Source: Acanthaster planci
Lineage: Eukaryota; Echinodermata; Asteroidea; Valvatida; Acanthasteridae
Reading direction: 5' to 3'
DNA: 23,382 bases
NCBI RefSeq assembly: GCF_001949145.1
Contig: NW_019091493.1
Coordinates: forward strand, 586,309-609,690
The translations under genes and the position numbers were made by a program. The notes beneath the pieces are model-generated. The model worked only from the letters and a program-made list of their open reading frames with translations, was not told the origin of the DNA and did no database searches. Numbering within the stretch: position 1 is the stretch's first letter; the number at the start of each line of letters is the position of its first letter. This document shows, piece after piece, positions 1 through 9,996 of this stretch.

Positions 1-806
1 TGAAGCATTGCATCAAATTTCATTTCTTTGCCAAATCCTTCCCTTTCCTTGTCTTCAACTCCTCCATTTGCTTCTCCACGGATATTCCCACTACACGTCT
101 TACTTCTTGATGAGCCACACCGAACCCTACGAGACAGCTTTTTTACTGTTGGGCTGGTCCTTTTATTTCTAACAACCCCGATGATGGTCTTTGCCAGCTT
201 GGTTGGTGATGATGGTAGGCTTTTGAAAGCCCTGGACACTGCTTTTCTTTGAGCTTGACTTTTTCTTTCTCTCTTGATCTGTTTCTGCAGAAGGTCCTCT
301 TCTTGCTGCCAATCTTTCAACAACTCTTGTTCTTCATGACGTTCTTTGGCAAGTTCTTTTTTTCATTCTTCTTTACTCCAGTAATTCCAACTTCTCCTGT
401 TGTCTTGTTGCCCTACAACGTGCATTTTCTGCTTCTTTAAAGCCTGCTTTGGCTCGCTGCGCTAGCTTTTTCAATCATGCTTTCTCTCTCTTTTCCGCAG
501 CCTTTTGATTCTGAGCTCTAGTTTTAACATTCGTTTCTGCTTTCCCTCTTCTGGGTGCCTTCTGTTGTGGTTTTGACCTTTCTTTTTCTCTTATTCAAAA
601 AGCTCTCATTCTGTGTTTGGCAGATTCATTGTAATGCTTCAATTTATCACCAGTGAGCCTAGCCCTGTAACTCACTGAATACAGCTTATCCAACTCCTTC
701 TGCTTTTCATAGTTAGCTGGGTTATTGTTTCTCATTTTGTTCCTCCAACATTCTTTCTTCGTTTTGGGCACTGGAGCATTTTCTTCATGACTGCTTGTTG
801 TGAGTA
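1..806 (-). pseudogene. Broken basic coiled-coil coding exon, family not recognised
   Basis: Reading the minus strand from 806 leftwards gives a protein-like frame: HEENAPVPKTKKECWRNK, then a stretch rich in Lys, Arg, Glu and Gln. It is interrupted by stops at 595-597, 475-477 and 373-375. Near 362-373 the coding signal moves to another frame (KELAKERHEEQELLKDWQ) and stays open to the window edge, including an SLPSSPTKLAK motif. Coding character on both sides of each stop, with a frame shift, indicates decay rather than chance. A good splice acceptor (polypyrimidine run then CAG) ends at 807, so this looks like an internal exon in phase 1. Basic, Lys/Glu-rich proteins with an LPSSP-type motif are familiar as multicopy uncharacterised metazoan genes, possibly transposon-borne; that link is from memory and weak. 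The 3' part lies outside the window. Confidence 0.5.
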
Positions 807-1027
807 CTGAAAATGAGGTTGAAGGGTGAAGATCCAGCTGACAATCTGAACGTTGATCATTGGATCTCTTCCAATGTTACTTTAAAACCAGCCGCAGTCA
901 TAGTCTTGGAGGTGGCATGATGCCATTGAGCTATTGAGCATAAACACATACAAACAAAGAAAATGGCATTTACTAATGTACTGAAACATGAACACACAAG
1001 GAAAACTGACTAAGTGAATTCCAATAC

Positions 1028-1126
1028 ATTTTACTGTGAACAAAGAAAACTGACAGAACGGTATGGTATTCCGGAGATGCAGGTACAAGTCGCGCTCCTC
1101 TCAGTTTTCTTTGTTCAAAGTAAAAT
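1028..1126. repeat. Near-perfect 26-bp hairpin with 47-nt loop
   Basis: Positions 1028-1053 and 1101-1126 are reverse complements over 26 bases with one mismatch (core CTTTGTTC / GAACAAAG). The stem does not extend in either direction. It could be a small foldback element or a hairpin precursor; nothing else distinguishes these. Confidence 0.6.
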
Positions 1127-2538
1127 TTAATAATACTGATAAAGTTACTTGTAAACAAAATCAAAAACTGATGCACTCAATTTGGAACTGAGAAATGATT
1201 TTTTGGCGAACAGTTATCGGAATGACATGGTTTTGGTAAAGCAGTTTGCATGGTTTTTCCTCCATGGTTGTATGTACTGTACAAAATGCATTTTTTCCAA
1301 AAAATTGTTCCCGAGTAGTCTGCATTTATTACCTGAACCATGGAGCTATAAAAAGCACCAAGCCTGAACAATGATACAGTGTATTTGATTTCTAATGGCC
1401 TTCGTATCCACAATTTCACACAAGCAAACAGTTTCACAGGAACTTTTTTGGGGAGGGAACTTGCATCCTCCATTTAAAAAAAAGATAAGAAACTACATGT
1501 ATTTTTTTTTACATGGCCTTACACCACAGGAAGTACAAAAGTAACTTTTAACTGTTTCAGTCATTGCACATACACGGAATTTAATTTAACAACAAAATTC
1601 ACGAGGAATAGGCCTACCGGTATATTAGGATCCAATCATTATGAATAAATGTACATAAGCCTACATAAGCCATTGCATTACACGATAGAGACAAGGCACA
1701 TCACCACAGGTTGGTTTGTACATGATTAGGCCCAACAGTTTGTATTGGGCAAAATGCACAAGCATGTGTACCGACGTAACAAAGGGGATGTTAACATATG
1801 TTGCGTCAAAGACCATGGTGCATAATGGTGACTGTTATCTCAACAACAAAAAGAAAAAAAAAGAATGAGTATTTTAAGAGCAGAGCATTTTAATATACAT
1901 GTGCTTGTTTTCAATCACGAACCAAGTAAAAAAAACGACCGAGCATCATTTACATAAACCGAGTCCTGACGTAATAGGGACAACACATTCTCAAAAAGTA
2001 CCGTTACATCAGTGTATCCCTCACCGATATTTCTTACATTTAAAGAATCTTATAATTTTTTTCATGGCTCATATTATTAAAAATGTTTGATGAAATACGG
2101 AAATAAAATGAAACGAGCTCATTCACCCCAAAACACGGCCATGTCATTTGTAAAAGACTCTAGCGAATACTGATGAATAGGAATATCCCAGGGACGGCGT
2201 GGAACACAAAAATGTGTTACGCCATCCTGCATTTTCAGATACACAGGACAAACAAGTCCAAAACAAAACGTATACCGAGAAATACCTCAATATAAACCGT
2301 CTTTCATATTTCATGTTTTAAATGGCATTTCTCGCTTGTTATTATTTGTCATTTGCATCAAAAATGTGAATGTAAACAATGACGTAATGTAATTTTGAAG
2401 GGGTTGGTATGTACAATCGACAAGAATTAGCATGGGTCGTCGGCTGTTCGGCTACATGTTACACATTGTGGTGATTTTCCCAACGTTTTTGTGAATATTT
2501 TGGTTCAATAAACACATTAAACAAACGTAAAAACTTAC
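1127..2538. other. Non-coding stretch
   Basis: No exon with convincing splice sites and coding character was seen. The stretch holds poly-A/T runs near 1495-1510 and 1850-1862. Open frames here (for example 1177-1473 minus) lack family features and splice support. Confidence 0.5.
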
Positions 2539-2648
2539 CTCCTTCTGTTTTATTACAGGAACCAGTTTTAAGAATCCCGGCATAATTCAGTTCCAGCGTG
2601 AGGCGGTGTTTCCCGAAGACGTCATTTTTGGAACTTGTGTAATTTTGT
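2539..2648 (-). CDS. Possible exon with strong donor, feeding the 806 acceptor
   Basis: The minus strand reads CAGAAGGAG then GTAAGT at 2538-2533, a near-ideal splice donor. Upstream, one frame is open for about 36 codons (ending LELNYAGILKTGSCNKTEG) and leaves one base over, which fits the phase-1 acceptor of the broken exon at 806. No acceptor or ATG in that frame is visible at its 5' side. In another frame an ATG at 2583-2581 would give the 15-residue start MPGFLKLVPVIKQKE. It may therefore be a mostly untranslated first exon. On the plus strand the same place looks like an acceptor (TTTTATTACAG), so even the strand is uncertain. Confidence 0.2.
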
Positions 2649-3774
2649 CATTGGAATTCCCAAACTTGCGGGTAAAGTTTATGGGATTCCTGGACTTATT
2701 TGCAAGGGTACCACTTTCTCAAAGGGGTGGATAGATGCAAAAATTGGTAGAAATGCTCACAATGTACAAGTACTTGGAAAATTTGAGTCCAAGACGTAAG
2801 TACTCTAAACACAGTAGTAGTTGAGTACAAATGCTGAGTATGAGTACTGCAACACTGGCACATTTACATGCATGTGCATACGAGTACGTATACATATATA
2901 TACATGTATAATGTTATGTATGTGTATGAGACATTGGAAACTCGCTACGGACATGCTGTAGTACTTCCGTGTATAAAAATGATACATTAATACCAGTAAA
3001 ATATCTCCTCCATCACATACCCGTGAGCAACTTTTCAACACGTTTCCCCAGCGTTTATTTAGGCATTACATTTCCATGAAATATTATCATCATTTCAAGT
3101 GCATTGTGTTGTGGTTATTTTTTTTTAACAAAACAGATTCTACTACCAAACTGTGGCATTTGATATATTCAAAGGACCCTGGTATCAAGTCAGCATTCTT
3201 TCCCAGGATGGTGACCACGTCCAAAGGGGCAATTTTCAATTAGTCTTTTTTTTTTAATGGAAAACGGCATTTTGTTATTTGAAATCTGGGAACAACTTCG
3301 AGATCTGGCAAAATTCTTTTCCAACTTGTAAATACTACAATTTTTATCAAATGAAAGCTGAAAGTTGAATTTGGCCCTGCATGCACCAATTCTAGCTGCT
3401 TGCACACTGAAGAACTGTTATGCTCCACTTGGCAAAATCATTCTTTTCATCATTTCTTTTCTTTTGGAGTTGCCTTTGATCGAACAGGAGTCAACTATGA
3501 TCAGCAGCATTCAATCACAATTTCTACACCTTCATTTATGACATCATTTGCCTAATATGGAACGTAAGGGGCATGAATATTGGAGACCGGCACACACAAT
3601 GTTGGTCTGAATATACATAAACACAATTGGATGTAGTGAGAATTTAGTACTGTTCTGCAGCTGAAATGCTCTACATGTATCTTGGGTGTTCTTAATTAAT
3701 TATTAGTGAATTTTCATCACATGCATTTTCCACCATCATGTGATCCGGGGCCATCGTAAATTTACTGTACATAC
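2649..3774. other. Non-coding stretch
   Basis: AT-rich sequence with a short alternating TA/CATGTA patch at about 2885-2912. No exon could be supported. The minus frames at 3190-3428 are AT-driven and lack splice-site support. Confidence 0.45.
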
Positions 3775-3813
3775 CTGCTTTGGTGTGATTCGACGACTAC
3801 AATTAGAAGCCAT
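3775..3813 (-). CDS. Candidate first coding exon of another minus-strand gene
   Basis: The minus strand carries GTAATGG at 3813, a good start context, followed by 13 codons, MASNCSRRITPKQ, and then CAG|GTATGTAC, a strong donor (GT at 3774-3773). The sequence just upstream (3814-3900) has more CpG than its surroundings, as expected near a transcription start. The position, just downstream of the zinc-finger gene and on the same strand, would make a head-to-tail pair. No second exon in matching phase (0) was found, so this rests on start context and donor alone. Confidence 0.25.
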
Positions 3814-4284
3814 TACAGCACTCGTGGACAAGTGGTACACGGGCGTCTCATTCCTTCTTCGATCAATAGGGTGTCACGATTTGCCAAATGCGTACGCGGG
3901 TCAAGCTGAAGAATGCATGAGTGCCGTCCTACTGTAGTTATGGCATTTAATCAGATAAGTCACACCATGTGTACTCACACATCTGCAGAGTGCAGATGCA
4001 GCATATACATGACATTGATAATAAAGCAAACACAACGAAAAATGAAAAACAATTGTATTGAAACTTGTTTTCCATTTTTTGTTGTGTTTGCTTTGTTATT
4101 CAGTTTTTTTAAATAGTTTCCATTTGCTATCTATATTGTGCCATATCAAAGCCAAACATCTAAACCGACCAGTATATGTACAGTGTAGTTTGGTTTGGTT
4201 CGGTTTGAAAATGCCATGTTCTATGATTTTGGGCTCAATCTGATGGTTTGGCTGCAGCACTAGCTGTCACTCTCGAAAGGTGGT

Positions 4285-4356
4285 TTAGCAGCTGGTCTCT
4301 TTGCTTTGTTCCTCCACATCACTGGATGTTCGTAGGCATACCTCATGCTCATAAAA
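4285..4356 (-). CDS. Possible last coding exon of the zinc-finger gene
   Basis: After an acceptor-like AAAG on the minus strand, phase 0 gives 23 codons (FYEHEVCLRTSSDVEEQSKE, then TSC) and a TAA at 4287-4285. The acidic, polar composition looks like a protein tail. It would follow the 4587-4703 exon across a 230-bp intron in matching phase. The polypyrimidine tract is only moderate, and no canonical AATAAA was found on this strand over the next 350 bp, only an ATTAAA-like site near 3946. An alternative is that the true gene continues beyond the window and this is chance. Confidence 0.3.
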   Translation of the reverse strand, partial: FYEHEVCLRTSSDVEEQSKETSC

Positions 4357-4586
4357 CTTTAAATTCGGAACAAAGATAGTAATTACTCTAATGGCAGTAA
4401 GTTTTTACTGTGACTCATTTTACTGTAAGCACTAACAGACAATTCAGACAGCTTTCTGCCCTGCACTGAGCTGTGTACTCCTATAGGATTAGCAAAATCT
4501 CAAAAGCGGGACTGTCGACTTATCTTGAAATATCTTACCAGTAAGTACTGGTACATAATAATGTCAAACAATCTGTGAAACCTTAC

Positions 4587-4703
4587 CACCAGACCTTCTG
4601 TTATTTTTGAGAGAAGAGAAATTTTATTAATTTTCCAATGATCGTCCAGACAGACGATCTTTGGACAGTACAAATGATCAAATACTGCAACCGTTAACAG
4701 GAG
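4587..4703 (-). CDS. Probable internal exon (39 codons), minus strand
   Basis: Excellent splice sites bracket this stretch on the minus strand: a pyrimidine tract ending CTCTTCCAACAG before 4703, and GTG|GTAAGG after 4587. The frame is open throughout in phase 0-0 (LLLTVAVFDHLYCPKIVCLD, then DHWKINKISLLSKITEGLV). It is phase-compatible with the zinc-finger exon at 8612-8728, which would make the intron between them 3908 bp, containing the hAT element. It does not resemble the region that follows the matrin finger in TUT4/TUT7 as I remember it. So it may be an alternative exon, part of another gene, or a lucky pair of splice sites. Confidence 0.4.
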
Positions 4704-5947
4704 CTGTTGGAAGAGGGTCATGTGCAAAATGCCAACGCACCATCGGTATGCTTAAAAGTCATTCCTGGCTAATAAAATACATGTATAACTATAACTAATG
4801 ACCTAAAGAGATTTGGTCTGTTTGAAATTAAACTTTATTTATGAAACTTTGGAAGTTTACTTTGCGTAAATATATCATCTCGGTATCACCCCTTAAGCTA
4901 ATGGTATGGTCGAAATCAATCCCGGCCTCTCTGTAGGAGCAGATGATGTGTATGAAAAATTTTTGACCGATGTAAGCAGGCCTACACGTGAAAAGTGAAC
5001 TGTACATGTACATGTGCCTAGTGAATTGTGCACGTGTATGTATGTGGTCGTGTAGTCACTGTAGTACTGCAGTCAACTCACAGCAGGATATATCGGTGTT
5101 TGACAATTCTCAGCATTGCATTGTTGAAGATGAAACACATAGTTGAAGATAAATTTGCCAACCACAATTACCATGCAAAACAAAGGAAAAGAATGTCTTT
5201 CTTAAGGGTCAGATCGACCTCATCTGTGAACGTTCCTGCCAGGCAGAAAATGTTTTGCAAGACAAATTACATGAGCTGTGCTCTGACTGTCAAAAATTAA
5301 CAGCAGTGAACTCCAAAGCTAAAACAAGTCTTTTTAATGACACATAAGGTACATTTAAGTCACAAACCCCTAAATCGGTCAATTTTGGCAAATTGCAGTA
5401 CGTATCAATCCTGTACAGTACTTAAATGTAAATGTATGCATCCATTTTGGAATTCCCACCAGGGCGACTAGCTGATTTCAGAAAAAAGGTTTGGCTGATT
5501 TCAGAAAAAAAACCTTGCTGTTGTCAAGTTGGGGGCCAATTGGCATTTTGTCTTGTTCAAACTGGAAGTCAACCAGTTGCTTTGTGGAAACTTGGCCATG
5601 TGTTAATTCAAAGGAATTTGCCCTGCCAAAGATTGCCGGCTGATGTGTGGAAGATCATATGGTTGGTAATTTTAAAGCTTCCATGTTGCATTCCATCTGC
5701 AGATCCACCAGGTTGTTAACGGTTCTTTTGTTTGGCAGGGATTAGCGTGCTCTCTGTGATTCTACAAAATGTCTGCGTCATGGAAAATGGGAATTTGGGG
5801 ATGACGCCCAACAAGTTTTTCTAATAAGTACACATGTAAAGCAATGTTGCTCATTGCACTGCTTTGACAACAGGGAATAAAAGAACAGACAGCAAAGGGC
5901 TTCGCTAAAGTATCCATATACATGTACATTGTAAATTGTTAATACAT
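4704..5947. other. Intron 2, proximal part (non-coding)
   Basis: Most likely intron of the zinc-finger gene. It holds a 22-25-bp imperfect direct duplication around 5469-5515 (CTGATTTCAGAAAAAA twice) and a 60-codon plus-strand open frame at about 5149-5343 (GQIDLICERSCQAENVLQDK) that has some protein character but no splice signals. Confidence 0.4.
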
Positions 5948-5955
5948 GTATATGT
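5948..5955. repeat. 8-bp target-site duplication, left copy (GTATATGT)
   Basis: Immediately precedes the left transposon end and is identical to 8525-8532. An 8-bp duplication is the hallmark of hAT insertion. Confidence 0.85.
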
Positions 5956-5982
5956 CAGGCTTGTGCGGTATTACCTTTTTCG

Positions 5983-6035
5983 ATACCGCGGTATCCATGA
6001 AAAAAATACCGCGGTATTTACTAATACCGCGGTAT
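5983..6035. repeat. Three ATACCGCGGTAT palindromes in the left subterminal region
   Basis: Perfect 12-bp palindromes lie at 5983-5994, 6006-6017 and 6024-6035; the last two extend to 14 bp. The right subterminal region (8403-8517) holds many degenerate halves (CGGTATT, AATACCG). They probably bind transposase. Confidence 0.8.
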
Positions 6036-6705
6036 TTGTTGCAGAAGGCAACGACATCATCAAAAAGTAGCAGCGATGCTGACATTCAATGGCAAATCAC
6101 AAACAACACTAGGGGCCAGCATCATAAAGGGTTTTTTAACGTCACAAAACCCCCTAAACTTAATAACTGTTATAATTTATATCTCCATTTGATGTCAAAT
6201 AAAAATTATTTATGTGAACATTTTTTTTTTAAAGGGACAGTGTATTAAATACTGATTCGTTGCTCCATGATTCCTATATCTGTGTGGTCACTCGTACGGT
6301 GTGAAAATCTGCACATATACCGGTACTACAGTCAAGTTGGTACTTGCTGAGACAGTGCATGATTGTAATGATTACTTGCGGGTCACCAGTGGTTGCTCAT
6401 CTTAGCTGCACCCTAAACTGCGCGTGTGCTATGGTATGGTGGCTTTCAGAAAACTCTGCAACGCGGCAGTTGACTCTTGTTATTACGAAAGCAGTTGTAA
6501 CGAAATTCCGATTACAACAAGCACAAATCTGTGGTCCTGGTGAAAACGTGCACATTTCTATGGGGAGAAAATATGTTTCGGCGAAATAGAAATGTACGAA
6601 ATTCCTGTTACAACCATAGAGGAATGTATTCTACCCCCATGGAACAACGAAAGGTTTTCGTGACTCCGTCGCCTGAAAAACCATTCATGAAACGTTTGCG
6701 AATCG

Positions 6706-6805
6706 CAGCGGTGAAAACATGTGCATGGTGCACACTGGTTCCCACCGGTCCGAACTGTTGCCACTGAAGGCATGATGGAAATGCAGCAACCAGTCAATGT
6801 ACAGG
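6706..6805 (+). repeat. Repeat shared with 11036-11130
   Basis: Shared blocks include GGTGAAAACATGTGCATG, GGTTCCCACC and TGATGGAAATG followed by AGCAACCAGT, in the same order and spacing class. This copy lies inside the hAT element and the other outside, so one was captured by or inserted into the other context. Confidence 0.6.
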
Positions 6806-8524
6806 TTCTGCCAAAAAAAGGATCCACGTTCCACTACATCGAATGCAGCTCTGTAGTTGCAAGTCACAAAAACACTGCCGTCACAAATTTTTCTGCAGGT
6901 ACATTCACAAAAATTGATCTCATGTCTATGTTTTCTGTGTTCATGAATTTAATTTGAGGTTGTACTGCTTGTACTCAAGCGAGCGTGCTTCCACAAAACT
7001 TCCAGTCACGCAACACAAAGCTTATCGCATATATGCATATGCCTCCATATGCATCATGCACGCTTACAACGCGATATACATGTACAGACATCTTTTGCCA
7101 GATTCCTGTCGTCATGACACGCTAGTGCACAATTAAAATCAATGATAATTTACCTTGATTACAAAAACGCTAAAACAAAAATTCCCATCCCATTTCCGAT
7201 AAAATACGCCCCAAATAAGTTCGCATGACTATTCTTGTATCTCAAGAGCTTAACCAATCGCCCAAACACTGAATTATTCATATTGCTGCAAAAAGACCTA
7301 GCATATCGGCCGATGAGACCGTGTGTTTTCACGAGGTGCATGTACATTTTGTGAGAACAGCTATCCAATCGCAATATTCCTTCATGACATCATGCTCCTT
7401 CAGCTACCATCTTGCGCATGGGCGGCCACGCTGCAGCGGGCGAGTGAACTCAGCCTATCGATCAAAATCGTGTCATGCAGCTTGTGTCAAAAATCAAAAG
7501 ACAGACAAAAAATTAACAAAAAATGTCTCTCCATGACACAATTTGTGTTGGAAAGACTACTTATGTGGATGGGGGCTTTAGTTGATGAGCCTTCACATTC
7601 TTGCAGGTACATCCAGGCCTACATGTGCATGCAGGTTAGTTACTGTTAACTTCGTCGTCATCCATGGCAATTGAAAGTCTTTTAAAAATCCCTGGATCGA
7701 TGCTTTCACATGTACTTGCTTTTTTAAATTTCACATGCACATTAAACATGTTGTCCTACAACGTACATCACAAGGTATTTGATTAATCATAACCGAGAGA
7801 TCTTTTTGATCAACCACATTGTCCTAATTTTATTCCAGACAAACTGAAATACAAGCAGTGACAAGTGAGGAATCAGGTTTTTGCTTCTCCTTTCGTGTGG
7901 TTGGAACGAATGTGGGAACAATAAAAAAGATCATTGATTGCCGTGGATGTCGAAAAGATGCAGATTTATAGAATCATTTTATAGTTTATAACAAACATTC
8001 CTGGCTTCGGTTAGATAGATTTCTGATCCGCCAATAAAAATCTTCGGAAAATAAAGTCCAGTGCGAACACGGAAGACCAGTTGATTTTTAATTTCCAACA
8101 TGTACGGCTGTGATACATGTACACGTATACATGTGCCAGTGAGTAATACAAGAAGCACTGCCTACAAGCTATTCCAAAACCGCAAACTCGACGTTGGCGA
8201 TTGGGAAACAAAACCTTTTGACAGGCAGGTTGATGGCTGCATGCTGAAGTATCACATTAAGTCTTATCTCCTCACCAAAAGAGACAATACAAACGTGATG
8301 CTGGATGACTGAAACCACAAAGTATGCAGTCACTGTTGTGGATATAATTGTCTGCTTTCATCATATGAAGGTTGTGGGAACATTCTGAACAAATTAGCCA
8401 GAATACCGTGTTATTGAAATTCAATACCGAATTAGTCGTTATTCCGGTATTCATGGGTTAGTCGGTATTGTTCGGTATTAAAAAAACGCGGTATTCGGTA
8501 ATACCAAAATACCGCCCAAGCCAA

Positions 8525-8532
8525 GTATATGT
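8525..8532. repeat. 8-bp target-site duplication, right copy (GTATATGT)
   Basis: Directly follows the right transposon end and matches 5948-5955 exactly. Confidence 0.85.
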
Positions 8533-8534
8533 AC

Positions 8535-8578
8535 ACCTTTTACAAAATACAGTGAAACCTTTTACAAAATACAGTGAT
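8535..8578 (+). repeat. Two exact tandem copies of a 22-bp unit
   Basis: The unit at 8535-8556 (ACCTTTTACAAAATACAGTG plus two bases) is repeated almost identically at 8557-8578, starting three bases past the transposon's target duplication and ending 34 bp before the zinc-finger exon. Confidence 0.8.
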
Positions 8579-8611
8579 AAGTTAAAGTATATGTAAATCA
8601 AGGTTGCTTAC

Positions 8612-8728
8612 CTCTTCCAGTTTCAAGTGTCTTGGTTCTTTCCAGTGCTTCATACACAATGCTATAGTGTCCAGATGGTAATTACATAACCGGCAATAGA
8701 ACGTAGCCTGAGGAAACCTTGAACTTTT
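8612..8728 (-). CDS. Zinc-finger exon: U1/matrin-type C2H2 finger
   Basis: The minus strand shows a good acceptor (ATGCTTTTAG before 8728) and a near-consensus donor (GAG|GTAAGC after 8612) around 39 codons in phase 0-0. The middle reads FYCRLCNYHLDTIALCMKHW followed by KEPRHLKLEE. The cysteines and histidines are spaced CX2CX12HX5H, the arrangement of U1-like/matrin-type fingers that bind RNA or double-stranded nucleic acid. It joins in frame to the exon at 9538-9996. A matrin-type finger near the N-terminus after a lysine-rich segment is found in the terminal uridylyltransferases TUT4/TUT7; I offer that as the best guess only, because no nucleotidyltransferase motif (GS...DxD) was seen downstream in the window. 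Other small zinc-finger RNA-binding proteins are possible. Confidence 0.7.
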
Positions 8729-9537
8729 CTAAAAGCATAATTACACCACAAATAAAAAAGAAAGATTAAAAGTACCAAAATTTTTGTTCGGGTGACCTGA
8801 GCTATTAAACACCCAAAGCCAAACAAAAAGTATGGCATGACAAAATTAAAGGTATAATTTTTATCGGAAAAAATCTGATTTCAGTGAATCCTGTCAAGTT
8901 TTCAGGGATACCTAATGTGTTACAAGAGTGACCCAATACATATTTTTCTGTCTTTACAAAATTTATTTTAACGTTAATTTGTTCAAATGAAAAAGAACGA
9001 GAAAAATGCTACATGATTGTTATGTACATGTACAGTGTGGATGCACAAATATGGTACTGTTCGTCTTCAAAACAGCTGACTGGAAGGCATACTGAATAAC
9101 CAGTATTAAATTACTACAGCACTTCATGTATTAAACTTGCTATGAACTGTAGCAAGGGTTTGGCATTAAAGACTATTAGCATATCTGCACGTATATTTTC
9201 AACTGATACATAACTGTACTGCTGTCTATCCATATGCACAGCTTTTGAGTTCTTACTGTGTTTTACTCAAAAGAAAAAATGCTTCTATGACGCTTGTGTA
9301 GGTTGTACATGTCTGTTACATTTAGTTTGCATAATTCAAATGTACATTCCATCTTTTTTCATTGTGATCTACAGATACGCACATGAATTCAAAATGTTTG
9401 AGCTCACGACAGCTTAGGAGTATCTTGACGCGAAAGAGTATAAATTACCATTCTAGTAATTTAGTGTATCAACAGCTCTTCAGCATGTTCAAATCCTCAG
9501 ACAGGCTGAACCAAAAATATATAGGGGTGCTTTGTAC
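8729..9537. other. Intron 1 of the zinc-finger gene
   Basis: An 809-bp AT-rich intron. No repeat or conserved structure was noticed apart from one ATGTACATGTACA palindrome at about 9020. Confidence 0.5.
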
Positions 9538-9996
9538 CTCTTTTAGTCGGAATATGTAATGCTTCTCCATCATATCATCACTGCTATGTACAGTGTTCGA
9601 CTGCATTACAGTAGAGAGTGGTTGCTCAATTTCCTTTTTCTTCCCTTTTTTTTGTTCAGATTGGGTGTTTCGGTCAGCTGTTCCATCTGATGCATGTGCC
9701 AATTGAGTAGGACCCTGGTCTATGGTTGGAATGTGTTCCTCCTGCAACTTGGCATCTGAGTCCTTTCTTCTTGCAACATCACAGATAGAACCTGTTCTCT
9801 GCATGCACTTCTCCGGATTAAGATCGGCATGGGCGTTACTTGTTTTGTTCTCAACTTTTCTCAAGTATTGTTGGTGTTCTTCTCTTATTTTTATCTTTTC
9901 TTTAACATTCTTGCTGTGTTTTTTATGCTGTTTTGCAGGATGCTGGGAATGAGGTTGATCCATTTTACCACTTTTTCAATTTGTCAAAGCATCAAT
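9538..9996 (-). CDS. First coding exon of the zinc-finger gene (start 9963)
   Basis: The minus strand has a strong acceptor (CTTTCTACACAG ending at 9997), then 33 bases of 5' untranslated sequence and an ATG at 9963 in a favourable context (AAAATGG). The frame is open for 142 codons to a donor, GAG|GTACAA (GT at 9537-9536), leaving phase 0, which matches the zinc-finger exon. The protein begins MDQPHSQHPAKQHKKHSKNV and is strongly hydrophilic, Lys/Glu/Gln-rich and probably disordered; KEKIKIREEHQQYLRKVE may form a short helix, and a basic run (EQKKGKKKEIE) lies near residue 105. The acceptor in front of the ATG implies an upstream untranslated exon. The donor is weaker than average, so the exact exon end is less sure than the start. 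Frames on the other strand at 9722-10113 are its antisense. Confidence 0.6.

Larger units (their letters stand above)
5956..8524. mobile_element. hAT-type DNA transposon, 2569 bp, apparently non-autonomous
   Basis: The left end begins CAGGCTTGTGCGGTATT. The right end, read inwards on the opposite strand, begins TTGGCTTGGGCGGTATT: 14 of 17 positions agree. Both ends are flanked by the exact 8-bp repeat GTATATGT. CAG-type termini, short inverted repeats and 8-bp duplications are characteristic of the hAT superfamily; the right terminus has drifted from CTG to CAA. Subterminal regions are crowded with CGGTATT-type motifs, typical of hAT transposase binding sites. I found no frame of transposase size and no recognisable hAT dimerisation or RNase H-like segment, so it probably depended on a transposase encoded elsewhere. 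It lies in the large intron of the minus-strand zinc-finger gene, 88 bp from the zinc-finger exon. Part of its interior (6706-6805) is shared with 11036-11130. Confidence 0.85.

Noticed and set aside
2885-2912. TA/CATGTA microsatellite-like patch
   Set aside because: Too short and irregular to call a tandem repeat; similar CATGTA words are common background in this genome.
5149-5343. 60-codon plus-strand frame with protein-like sequence
   Set aside because: No start, no acceptor or donor in phase, and no recognised family; left as possible fossil coding sequence.
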